From Clostridia bacterium (GTDB taxonomy: Bacteria; Bacillota; Clostridia; Oscillospirales; CAG-272), in contig JAFYBI010000421.1 in the NCBI GenBank assembly GCA_017540285.1, positions 1 to 5,230 on the forward strand: a stretch of DNA of 5,230 bases, in the 5' to 3' direction. The notes under the pieces are model-generated. The model did no database searches. It worked only from the letters and a program-made list of their open reading frames with translations, and was not told the DNA's origin. Position numbers and translations under genes: made by a program. Below are positions 1 through 5,230 of the stretch, in pieces; the first letter of the stretch is position 1, and every line of letters begins with the position of its first letter.

Positions 1-535
1 ATCCGTCCTCGACGGGCAGACCGTCGGCGAGCATGCCGTAGAACAGCCAGGTGTACGAATTGTCCTGTTGATAACCGATCGGTTTGCCGGGATCTCCGAG
101 AGAAACATCCGTTATGACTTTGTTCTCATCATCCATGCTGTGATAGTCTGCAAGGTGGAGGGGAATCTCTTTCCAGCCGCCTTCGTAGGTGTAGTTTTCC
201 TCTCCTGCGATCGCCTGTACGTTGGACGCGGCGATCTCTCCGTTCTCGTCAAAGAGGACGTAGCGCAGGTTGGTCGCGGTGTCCGCGTAAACAACTTCGA
301 GCGGCTCGGCGGCATAATAATGGGGAGAAAGAAGACGGCTTGCGATGAGGTAGGCGTCGGTCCGCATCTTCGCAACATCGTTCTTCTCGATCAGCAGGTC
401 CTTCGACGTCGTGTAGAACTCCTCATTGAACATCAGCCAGGCCGAGACCACGCACCCGACGGTCAGCGCGGCGCAGAGGATGACAGCGGCGAACAGAAGC
501 GCCTTCCGGAGCGCGCCGGTGGATTCGTTTTTCAT
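1..535 (-). CDS. Sensor histidine kinase, N-terminal part (runs off window)
   Basis: This frame is open from an ATG at 535 to the left edge, giving 178 residues with no stop. The start is set by a GGAGG at 543-547, seven bases upstream, and by an ATGA overlap with the stop of the response regulator, which implies translational coupling. The N-terminus has a short basic cytoplasmic stretch (MKNESTGALRK), then one membrane helix at about residues 12-36 (LLFAAVILCAALTVGC core). A soluble segment of at least 140 residues follows and would face outside as the sensing domain. The HAMP, HisKA and ATPase domains would lie beyond the edge and are not seen, so the kinase call rests on gene order, topology and coupling to an OmpR-type regulator. 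The ligand is unknown and I recognise no named sensor fold in the visible part. A membrane protein of another class is possible but unlikely. Confidence 0.82.
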   Translation of the reverse strand, partial: MKNESTGALRKALLFAAVILCAALTVGCVVSAWLMFNEEFYTTSKDLLIEKNDVAKMRTDAYLIASRLLSPHYYAAEPLEVVYADTATNLRYVLFDENGEIAASNVQAIAGEENYTYEGGWKEIPLHLADYHSMDDENKVITDVSLGDPGKPIGYQQDNSYTWLFYGMLADGLPVEDG

Positions 536-1230
536 CGCTTGTCCTCCATTTTGTAGCCCTGTCCCCATACGACCTTCAGAACCCGCGGCTCGGCAGGGTT
601 GATCTCGATCTTCTCGCGCAGGTGCCGGATGTGCACGGCGACGGTGTTGTCGCTGCCGAGCGGATTGTCGTGCCAGACCGCGCGGTAGATCTCCTTCGGG
701 GAGAACACCTGCCCCGGATGGGTGATGAGCAGCTTCAGGATGTCGTATTCGAGCGGCGTGAGGCTGACGGGCTCCCCGTCGCGGGTCACGGTTTTCGCGC
801 GGTCGTCGAGCTCGATCCCGCCGATCGACGCCGTCTCGGATGACCGGGTCCCGCCGCGTCCGCCGAGCTGCATGTACCGCCGCAGCTGGGACCGCACCCG
901 CGCCGTCACCTCGAGCGGGGAAAAGGGCTTGGTGACGTAATCGTCCGCCCCGACGTTCAGGCCGAGGATCTTGTCCGTGTCCTCGCTCTTCGCCGTGAGG
1001 AAGATGACCGGGACGTTGGAGGTCTCTCTCAGCTTCGCGAGGGCGGAGATCCCGTCGAGAGAAGGCATCATGATGTCGAGCAGGATGAGGTGGATGTCCT
1101 CCCGCCCGACGATCTCGAGCGCCTCCCGGCCGTCCGACGCCGTATAGAGGCAATAAGCCGGATCGTTCAGGTAGATTTTCAGGGCGTTCACGATATCCGG
1201 CTCGTCGTCGCAGATCAGGATGTTGTACAT
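532..1230 (-). CDS. OmpR/PhoB-family response regulator, VanR-like
   Basis: This 232-residue DNA-binding response regulator is full length for the family. The receiver domain covers about residues 1-118. It has the acidic pair D8/D9 (ICDDE), the phospho-acceptor D52 in LLDIMMP, switch residues T79 (FLTAK) and Y98, and K101 in the VTKPF motif. After a linker rich in Gly, Arg and Ser, the C-terminal winged helix (about 133-229) has the family pattern LTPLEYDILKLL, then the recognition helix region (NTVAVHIRHLREKIE) and the final wing (VVWGQGYKME). The start follows GGAGG with five bases between. It would be phosphorylated by the kinase encoded immediately downstream in the same operon. The direct repeat in front of it suggests self-regulation. 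Target genes cannot be read from the sequence; VanR-like describes the subfamily resemblance and does not imply glycopeptide resistance. Confidence 0.95.
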   Translation of the reverse strand: MYNILICDDEPDIVNALKIYLNDPAYCLYTASDGREALEIVGREDIHLILLDIMMPSLDGISALAKLRETSNVPVIFLTAKSEDTDKILGLNVGADDYVTKPFSPLEVTARVRSQLRRYMQLGGRGGTRSSETASIGGIELDDRAKTVTRDGEPVSLTPLEYDILKLLITHPGQVFSPKEIYRAVWHDNPLGSDNTVAVHIRHLREKIEINPAEPRVLKVVWGQGYKMEDKR

Positions 1231-1257
1231 GGGAACCTCCTTCCGGTTGATGCTCTC

Positions 1258-1266
1258 AGTATAGCA
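1258..1266 (-). promoter_or_regulatory. Extended -10 promoter of the two-component operon
   Basis: Read on the minus strand this is TGCTATACT: a TGN extension followed by TATACT (5 of 6 to TATAAT). Seventeen bases further upstream lies TACCAT (1281-1286), a very poor -35, so the promoter probably depends on the extended -10 or on an activator. The predicted transcript start is near 1251, giving a leader of about 20 bases with the AAGGAGG ribosome site of the regulator. This is a prediction from motif match and position. Confidence 0.62.
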
Positions 1267-1267
1267 G

Positions 1268-1305
1268 AAACGGTCTTAAGATGGTAGGGGCAAACCGATT
1301 AAGAT
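1268..1305. repeat. Direct repeat, possible response-regulator operator
   Basis: Two near-identical elements lie in the same direction: AAACGGTCTTAAGAT (1268-1282) and AAACCGATTAAGAT (1292-1305). Their shared TTAAGAT ends are 23 bp apart, about two helical turns. The proximal copy lies between the -10 and the -35 position of the regulator promoter and the distal copy just upstream of it. OmpR/PhoB-type regulators bind direct repeats as head-to-tail dimers, so this is a good candidate for autoregulation. The function is inferred. Confidence 0.5.
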
Positions 1306-1310
1306 TTTAT

Positions 1311-1346
1311 GAAGCCGATGCTTTTCTTTTATTTTACATCGGCCTC
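1311..1346. repeat. Inverted repeat in the divergent intergenic region
   Basis: GAAGCCGATG (1311-1320) and CATCGGCCTC (1337-1346) are complementary at 9 of 10 positions, and the odd pair becomes a G-U pair in minus-strand RNA. The 16-base spacer (1321-1336) contains only A, T and C on the plus strand and is strongly AT-rich. There is no T-run after either arm, so it is not a typical terminator. It lies upstream of the predicted starts of both divergent transcripts, which favours a protein-binding site over an RNA leader structure. Confidence 0.5.
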
Positions 1347-1385
1347 GGGGGAAAGTCAAGCGGAAATAAGGGCAGCCCCCGCGCC

Positions 1386-1392
1386 TTTGACA
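1386..1392 (+). promoter_or_regulatory. Possible Spo0A box overlapping the -35
   Basis: TTTGACA reads TGTCAAA on the other strand, matching the Spo0A box TGTCGAA at 6 of 7 bases. Its overlap with the -35 box resembles the activating site in B. subtilis spoIIG. I found no second good box one helical turn away, so the site is only suggestive. Confidence 0.4.
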
Positions 1393-1419
1393 CAAACCGC
1401 GCGTCCGCCGTCCTATAAT
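1387..1419 (+). promoter_or_regulatory. spoIIG-type promoter with long spacer
   Basis: A perfect -35 (TTGACA, 1387-1392) and a perfect -10 (TATAAT, 1414-1419) are separated by 21 bp instead of the usual 17. The Bacillus subtilis spoIIG promoter is known for exactly this arrangement: near-consensus boxes with a 22-bp spacer, used by sigma-A polymerase only with phosphorylated Spo0A. The location directly before spoIIGA makes the same logic likely here. The predicted transcript start is near 1426, so the leader would be only about a dozen bases and the -10 covers the first base pairs of the nearest ATG. Confidence 0.72.
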
Positions 1420-2206
1420 GATCCCGGGAGGTGAGCGTATCGGGTTTTACGCGGATATCCTGTTTCTCATCGACTTTTCGATGGACTTTCTAACGCTGAC
1501 CCTCGCCGCCCGCGCGATGAAAAAACCGCTCCGGAGGAAGCGGCTCCTCCTCGGGGCGGCGTTCGGCGGGCTTTCCGGCGTGATCCTCACGGCAGCCTCC
1601 CCTCCGAGGCTCGCAGAAACTGCCGCCGGGATCCTCGTCTCCGCCGTCATGACGCGCCTCGCGTACGGGAGAGCGGGCGGGATCGCGCGTTTTTTGCGGG
1701 AGAGCGTCACCGTCTGGGGCGCGGGGGCCCTGCTCGGCGGGATCGTGACCTTTCTCGTGCGGCTCGGTTCCCCGGTATTCCTCCCCGGCGAGGACCGCTT
1801 CCCGACGGCGCTCGTCCTCTCGGCGGTCCTCTCCCTCGTTCTCTCGCGCATTCACCGCACGCACCGGACCGGCCGGACGACGATGCTGTGCTTCACGGCG
1901 GGCGGGGAGTCCTTCGGGATGCCCGCGCTGTGCGATTCAGGCTGTCTCGCGCGGGAACCGATCGGCGGTCTGCCCGTGGTCCTCGTCAAAGAAAGGGCGG
2001 TGCCGGCCCTCGCCGCGCGGGTGAAGGCAGCCGATCCCGCGCTCCGCATCCGCGCCGTGCCGCTCACGGGATTCGGCGGGGAGAGGGTGCTCTTCGGCGT
2101 CGTCCCGGAGAAGCTCGCGATCGCGGGCAGGGAGACCGAAGCGGTCGTCGCGCTCGATCCGGGGGAGGGGACCTACGGCGGTGCGGACGCGATCGTGCCG
2201 GAATGA
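1418..2206 (+). CDS. spoIIGA: Sigma-E processing peptidase SpoIIGA
   Basis: This is the membrane aspartic protease that cleaves the pro-sequence from SigE in the mother cell, once SpoIIR signals from the forespore (family knowledge). Five hydrophobic segments (about residues 8-31, 43-60, 66-82, 96-115, 129-143) match the five-helix membrane half. A cytoplasmic protease domain follows, with the catalytic Asp at D173 in CDSGC, then EP and PVVLV as in the family DSGN...DP...PV pattern. The family Asn after DSG is replaced by Cys. It lies 30 bp before sigE, as expected. The coordinates use the only in-frame ATG upstream of the first helix, but that ATG lies in the -10 box and has no ribosome site. 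GGAGG at 1427-1431 points instead to the ATC codon at 1439, which aligns with Met1 of the B. subtilis protein and would give 255 residues. B. subtilis SpoIIGA has about 309 residues, so this one is short. Confidence 0.9.
   Translation: MIPGGERIGFYADILFLIDFSMDFLTLTLAARAMKKPLRRKRLLLGAAFGGLSGVILTAASPPRLAETAAGILVSAVMTRLAYGRAGGIARFLRESVTVWGAGALLGGIVTFLVRLGSPVFLPGEDRFPTALVLSAVLSLVLSRIHRTHRTGRTTMLCFTAGGESFGMPALCDSGCLAREPIGGLPVVLVKERAVPALAARVKAADPALRIRAVPLTGFGGERVLFGVVPEKLAIAGRETEAVVALDPGEGTYGGADAIVPE
1427..1431 (+). promoter_or_regulatory. Ribosome binding site that questions the spoIIGA start
   Basis: GGAGG lies downstream of the annotated ATG (1418) and seven bases before an ATC codon at 1439. 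Seven bases is the same gap seen before sigE and the sensor kinase in this window, so the site appears to serve initiation at 1439 rather than at 1418. Confidence 0.6.
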
Positions 2207-2236
2207 ATTCGAATCCAAAAGACAGGAGGCCATATC

Positions 2237-2947
2237 ATGTCGATCATGCAGACGATCCGGGAGGCGGCCGAACTCGTGGCGCAGGCATTCCGGAGGGATG
2301 GGGAAATCTATTACATCAACGGCCCGGAAGCGCTTCCGCCGCCCCTGACGCCCGAGGAGGAGGCCGAGATCCTCTCGCGCTTCGACGAGGACCGCAGTCT
2401 CGCCGACACGCTGATCCGGCACAATCTGCGGCTCGTGGCGTACATAGCCCGGAAGTTCGAGAGCTGCGGGACGGGGATCGAGGATCTGATCTCCATCGGG
2501 ACCATCGGGCTCATCAAGGCGGTGAACACGTACAAGACGGACCGGGGCATCAAGCTCGCGACCTACGCGTCGAGGTGCATCGAAAACGAGATCCTCATGC
2601 ACATCCGCAAGAACGCGCCGCACCGCGGGGATCTCTCCATCGACGAGCCCCTCACGTCGGACGGGGACGGCGGGGAGCTCTCCCTCTCGGACGTGCTCGA
2701 ATCGGGGGACGGTCCGGTCGGCGCGGAGCTCGAGCGCGAGGAGGACGCCCGGGTCGTGCGGGAGGCGATCGCGTCGCTCGAGGACCGGGAGCGGGAGATC
2801 ATCGAGCTGCGCTACGGACTGGGCGGGCGGCGAGAAATGACGCAGAAGGAGGTCGCCGAGGTCCTCGGGATCTCGCAGTCCTACATCTCGCGGCTCGAGA
2901 AGCGCACCATCGAACGGCTCCGCCGCCAGATCGCGCGGAAGGTATAG
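2237..2947 (+). CDS. sigE: Sporulation sigma factor SigE (pro-sigma-E)
   Basis: This 236-residue sigma-70-type factor directs the early mother-cell programme of sporulation; the B. subtilis protein has 239 residues. The N-terminal pro-sequence is an amphipathic helix (about 2-21) ending in EIYYINGPEALPPPL, which corresponds to the B. subtilis cleavage site and places cutting near Y25/Y26. Region 2 includes NLRLVAYIARKFE (63-75), IEDLISIGTIGLIKAVNTY (81-99) and the -10-reading helix with ASRCIENEIL (111-120). Region 4 carries the helix-turn-helix TQKEVAEVLGISQSYISRL (202-220). The start follows AGGAGG (2224-2229) with seven bases between; a second in-frame ATG at 2246 is less well placed. It shares the spoIIGA transcript. 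The processing site and its upstream protease argue for SigE over SigK, SigF or SigG. Confidence 0.96.
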   Translation: MSIMQTIREAAELVAQAFRRDGEIYYINGPEALPPPLTPEEEAEILSRFDEDRSLADTLIRHNLRLVAYIARKFESCGTGIEDLISIGTIGLIKAVNTYKTDRGIKLATYASRCIENEILMHIRKNAPHRGDLSIDEPLTSDGDGGELSLSDVLESGDGPVGAELEREEDARVVREAIASLEDREREIIELRYGLGGRREMTQKEVAEVLGISQSYISRLEKRTIERLRRQIARKV

Positions 2948-2954
2948 CGCATGC

Positions 2955-2988
2955 AAAAAAGGAGCCGTCGCACGTACGGCTCCTCTTT
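2955..2988. terminator. Intrinsic terminator in the convergent gap
   Basis: A perfect 9-bp stem (AGGAGCCGT at 2960-2968 with ACGGCTCCT at 2976-2984) has a 7-base loop. Read on the minus strand it is followed by TTTTTT (2960-2955), an ideal ending for the solute-binding protein gene, whose stop lies 16 bases before the stem. Read on the plus strand the tail is only CTTT, so it would stop sigE transcripts less efficiently. It probably serves both genes, with a bias to the minus side. Confidence 0.85.
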
Positions 2989-3000
2989 CCGATCCCCGGC

Positions 3001-4509
3001 TCATTCGCCGAAGTAGATCTTCATGAATCCCTGGATCTGCTTGTTCATGCTCTTCTGGATCTTCTTGTATTTCGACGCGACCGCCGTGTCGTTTGCCACC
3101 ACCATGTCGCGGAACAGGTAGGGCAGACGGGACAGCTTTTCGCCGAACTGGAAGGTGAAATCGAGCTTGAGGCCCGCCATGATGAGGTCGACGACCTGCG
3201 CCGTTGCGGGCTCCGCGGAATAGCGGCTCTTCAGGGCGACGTCATAGTACGCCGGGAAGACTGTCTTGTAGGATTCCGCCGAGAGGACCTCGTAGAGCGT
3301 GCCGACGAAATCGAGGTCGTCGGTCGGGATCGTCAGCGGCACCGCGAAGACGGTGAACTGGTCCCAGCAGTTCGTGTAGTAGCCTTCCTGCAGCTCGTTG
3401 AACTTCGGCAGCGGCAGGATGCCGTAGGTGTCCTCCATCACGGTGAGGGACTCGGTCGTCTCGCCGAAATAGAGCTGGGTCATCGCGACGCGGCCCGTGG
3501 CGAAGATCGCCGGGATGTGCCGCCAGTCGCCGGCTGAATCGAAGAGGCTGCCCTCGGATTCGTGGTAGAGGGACGCGATCAGCTCGAGCGCGCTCACCGT
3601 CGCATCGCTGAAGAAGGTTACTTCAAAATCGTCCGCGCCGCGGATCGTCAGGACCGGGGAGATGTCGAGCGCGGCGAGCCAGACGTCGTGCGTGTTGACG
3701 CCGGAGCTCGTGACTGCGTAGCCGTGGACGTCGTCCGCGTCGTGCTTGCCGTTGCCGTTGACGTCCTGCCAGATGCCGGAGGTGATCTCCTTCAGCTTTT
3801 CGACCGTCCAGACGCCCTCGAACACGAGGTTGTAAAGGTCTTCCGAGCTGTAGCCGTACTGCTCCATGATCTGGTAGTTGAAGAACATGCCGTAGGTGTA
3901 GAGCAGGGTCGAGATCGACAGGTCGGAGTCGATGCCGAAGAGCTTGCCGTTGACCGTCGCGTCGCCGTTTGCAAGCTGGTTGTGCCACGGCTGGCTGAGG
4001 TCCACGAGCGGGATGTCGAGCCAGTTGTAGAGCACGCCGGAGGTCACGGGCGTGTAGGTCTTGTAGTTCACGAAGCCCACGATATCGAAGTCATGCGTGC
4101 CGGAGGTGACGGTCGTGATGACCTGATTCTCGGGGTTGCCGTTCGCGAGGGTGCCGATCTTCACGTTGAAGCGGTCCTCGATGCGGATGTTGCGGTCATA
4201 GACGGCGTCGTTGGTCGCTTCGCCGGTGAGCTCCTCGGAGAAGATCTCGTAGAACTTTCTCTCTTCGGTGCAGACCGTGAAGTCGCGGCCGTTGAAATTG
4301 TTCGCGGGGAGGTTGTCGGGGATGCGCTGCCGGAGTTCGAGGGACGAAAGCTGGGATTCGTCCTCTTCCTCGGCCGCTGCGGGCGCTGCCGTCGTCTGCT
4401 CGGGCGCGGGATCGCTGCTCTGCGGGTCCGCGCTCTTCTCGGAACAGGAGACGAGGGCGGGCAGGAGCATCAGCACGGCGAGCAGAAGGGAGAGTATGCG
4501 TCTTTTCAT
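3001..4509 (-). CDS. Extracellular solute-binding lipoprotein (ABC sugar type)
   Basis: This 502-residue protein has a lipoprotein signal: basic MKRR, a hydrophobic stretch and the lipobox LVSC with C22 as the lipid-anchored cysteine. A flexible linker rich in Ser, Pro, Ala, Thr and Glu (23-56) follows. The rest (about 65-502) resembles family 1 carbohydrate-binding proteins of ABC importers: TNDAVYDRN and IEDRFNVKIG near the start, HDFDIVGF, and FATGRVAMTQLYFGE at about 336-350 in the second lobe. A calcium-loop motif DVNGNGKHDADD lies at 249-260. The ATG at 4509 is chosen because it has AAAGGA nine bases upstream, a good promoter and a complete signal peptide; the same frame is open further upstream into the fucosidase gene but has no signal there. 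The substrate is not readable; the GH95 neighbour suggests a fucosylated or other plant or host glycan product. No permease genes are in view. Confidence 0.88.
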   Translation of the reverse strand: MKRRILSLLLAVLMLLPALVSCSEKSADPQSSDPAPEQTTAAPAAAEEEDESQLSSLELRQRIPDNLPANNFNGRDFTVCTEERKFYEIFSEELTGEATNDAVYDRNIRIEDRFNVKIGTLANGNPENQVITTVTSGTHDFDIVGFVNYKTYTPVTSGVLYNWLDIPLVDLSQPWHNQLANGDATVNGKLFGIDSDLSISTLLYTYGMFFNYQIMEQYGYSSEDLYNLVFEGVWTVEKLKEITSGIWQDVNGNGKHDADDVHGYAVTSSGVNTHDVWLAALDISPVLTIRGADDFEVTFFSDATVSALELIASLYHESEGSLFDSAGDWRHIPAIFATGRVAMTQLYFGETTESLTVMEDTYGILPLPKFNELQEGYYTNCWDQFTVFAVPLTIPTDDLDFVGTLYEVLSAESYKTVFPAYYDVALKSRYSAEPATAQVVDLIMAGLKLDFTFQFGEKLSRLPYLFRDMVVANDTAVASKYKKIQKSMNKQIQGFMKIYFGE

Positions 4510-4548
4510 CGGTGGTTTTCCTTTCGCGGTTATGGATTCGGATGCTTT

Positions 4549-4577
4549 ATTATAGCATATCGCCGCCGGGTTTGCAA
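4549..4577 (-). promoter_or_regulatory. Promoter of the solute-binding protein gene
   Basis: On the minus strand, -35 TTGCAA (4572-4577) is 17 bp from a perfect TATAAT (4549-4554), which is extended by TGC just upstream. The predicted start near 4542 gives a leader of about 33 bases. The gene therefore can be transcribed independently of the GH95 gene before it. Two copies of CGCCGGG (plus strand, 4564-4570 and 4583-4589) flank the -35 and might be an operator, but they are short and GC-rich. Confidence 0.75.
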
Positions 4578-4604
4578 GGGAACGCCGGGAAAAAGCGGAG
4601 GCGG

Positions 4605-5230
4605 TCAGAGAATTTGGACGGGTTCCTTCGAGACCTGCGCGATGATGTCGTCGTGGCCTGGCAGACGGATCTTCACGCTGCCGGAGCGGTCCGCCGCCAC
4701 GGTGAGGGAGGTCACGGCGCCGCCCTTCCACGAAGCCGAGACGGTGTAGCCGCCGCGCGCGCGGAGATTCTCGAACGAGCCGTCGAGCCACTGCGGAACG
4801 GCCGGGAGCAGGGAGACGAAGCCCTCGTGGCTCTGCATCACCATTTCGCCGATGCCCGCCGCGCCGCCGAAGTTACCGTCGATCTGGAACGGCGGATGCG
4901 CGTCGAAGAGGTTCGGGAACGTGGATCTCGTGAAGAGGAGCCGGATGTGTTTGCAGGTTTCCTCCGCCTTGCCGAGGCGCGCGAAGAGGCTGATGAGCCA
5001 CGCGCGGGACCACCCGGTGTGACCGCCGCCGGCAGCGAGCCGTCTCTCGAGCGTCACTTCGATCGCGCGGAAGAGCTCGGGGGTCGCGCGGGTGATCTGC
5101 GCCGCCGGATAGAGCCCGAACGCGTGCGAGATGTGCCGGTGGCCGGGTTCGCATTCGTCGTAGTCCTTGAACCACTCCATGAGCTGTCCGTGCTTCCCGA
5201 CCCGCAGAGGCACCATTCTCGCCCGGATCG
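4605..5230 (-). CDS. GH95 family glycosidase (alpha-L-fucosidase type), C-terminal part
   Basis: The frame is open to the right edge, giving about 207 residues of a family whose members usually have 700-800, so the N-terminal three quarters are outside. The ATG at 5216 is internal, since the family sequence continues smoothly through it (KHGQLMEW, DYDE). Family hallmarks include EPGHRHISHAFGLYP, GGGHTGWSRAWLISLFARL and NLFDAHPPFQIDGNFGG, the closing part of the (alpha/alpha)6 barrel. The Asp in QIDGNFG (codon 4880-4878) is a likely counterpart of the catalytic Asp of Bifidobacterium AfcA, judged from memory. The last 75 residues form the C-terminal beta domain (LLPAVPQW, then GGYTVSASWKGG). 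GH95 enzymes release alpha-1,2-linked L-fucose by inversion; some act on L-galactose, so the substrate is not certain. Localisation cannot be judged without the N-terminus. No clear terminator follows the stop. Confidence 0.93.
   Translation of the reverse strand, partial: IRARMVPLRVGKHGQLMEWFKDYDECEPGHRHISHAFGLYPAAQITRATPELFRAIEVTLERRLAAGGGHTGWSRAWLISLFARLGKAEETCKHIRLLFTRSTFPNLFDAHPPFQIDGNFGGAAGIGEMVMQSHEGFVSLLPAVPQWLDGSFENLRARGGYTVSASWKGGAVTSLTVAADRSGSVKIRLPGHDDIIAQVSKEPVQIL

Noticed and set aside
68..556. 162-codon open frame on the plus strand
   Set aside because: It is antisense to the sensor kinase start, which has its own ribosome site, ATGA coupling and a membrane helix.
1353..1359. 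AAGTCAA as a second Spo0A box
   Set aside because: It matches the consensus at too few positions in either direction to be told from chance.
2237..2947. Calling the sigma factor SigG, SigF or SigK
   Set aside because: The pro-sequence ending in YYINGPEALPPPL and the SpoIIGA gene directly upstream fit SigE. SigF and SigG have no pro-sequence, and SigK is not paired with SpoIIGA.
1937..3004. 355-codon open frame on the minus strand
   Set aside because: It is antisense to spoIIGA and sigE and crosses the terminator hairpin. The product has Arg-, Asp- and Leu-rich low-complexity composition and no recognisable domain.
1888..3537. 549-codon open frame on the plus strand
   Set aside because: It overlaps spoIIGA and sigE in another frame and then runs antisense to the binding protein. 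The product is Arg/Gly-rich with no family pattern, as expected for a shadow frame in GC-rich DNA, and there is no ribosome site.
3562..4749. 395-codon open frame on the plus strand
   Set aside because: It is antisense to the binding protein, crosses that gene's promoter and enters the GH95 gene. It is Val-, Asp- and Arg-rich with no domain.
4510..4791. N-terminal extension of the binding protein to 4791
   Set aside because: The frame is open but the extension is Arg-rich, overlaps the GH95 coding region in another frame and includes the promoter. The lipoprotein signal begins exactly at 4509 with a ribosome site before it.
5214..5216. ATG at 5216 as the true start of the GH95 gene
   Set aside because: The frame stays open to the edge, and a 203-residue protein would lack most of the catalytic barrel. 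Nothing visible upstream resembles a ribosome site.

Overview
The window looks like a piece of chromosome from an endospore-forming, GC-rich member of the Clostridia (Firmicutes), probably an uncultured gut or rumen type. The reasons are a spoIIGA-sigE pair, strong GGAGG ribosome sites, an OmpR/PhoB two-component system of the VanR kind, and a lipoprotein sugar-binding protein next to a GH95 fucosidase. The genus cannot be read from the sequence.

Layout. On the minus strand, positions 1 to 1230 hold a two-component operon. The response regulator (1230 to 532) comes first, and its stop overlaps the start of a membrane sensor kinase by ATGA. The kinase runs off the left edge, so only its first 178 residues are visible. 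Between 1231 and about 1417 lies a compact divergent control region. It has a minus promoter with an extended -10, a direct repeat that may be the regulator's own operator, an AT-rich inverted repeat, and a plus promoter whose -35 and -10 are 21 bp apart. On the plus strand, spoIIGA (to 2206) and sigE (2237 to 2947) form the operon that makes and activates the mother-cell sigma factor: SpoIIGA is the membrane aspartic protease and pro-SigE is its substrate. A hairpin at 2960 to 2984 sits in the convergent gap. On the minus strand follow a lipoprotein solute-binding protein (4509 to 3001), with its own promoter, and the C-terminal 207 residues of a GH95 glycosidase (5230 to 4605).

How the genes work together. 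SpoIIGA and SigE are a protease and substrate pair that links engulfment-stage signalling to mother-cell transcription. The binding protein and GH95 enzyme fit scavenging of fucosylated plant or host glycans, but no transporter permease is visible. The two-component system has no visible functional link to either; it only shares a divergent control region with the sporulation operon.

The points most worth a second look are the start of spoIIGA (homology and ribosome site point to an AUC codon at 1439, while the only upstream ATG lies inside the -10 box), the long-spacer Spo0A-type promoter, the altered CDSGC active-site motif in SpoIIGA, and the absence of sigG after sigE. I see no tRNA, rRNA, CRISPR array, insertion sequence or clearly new multi-gene system.
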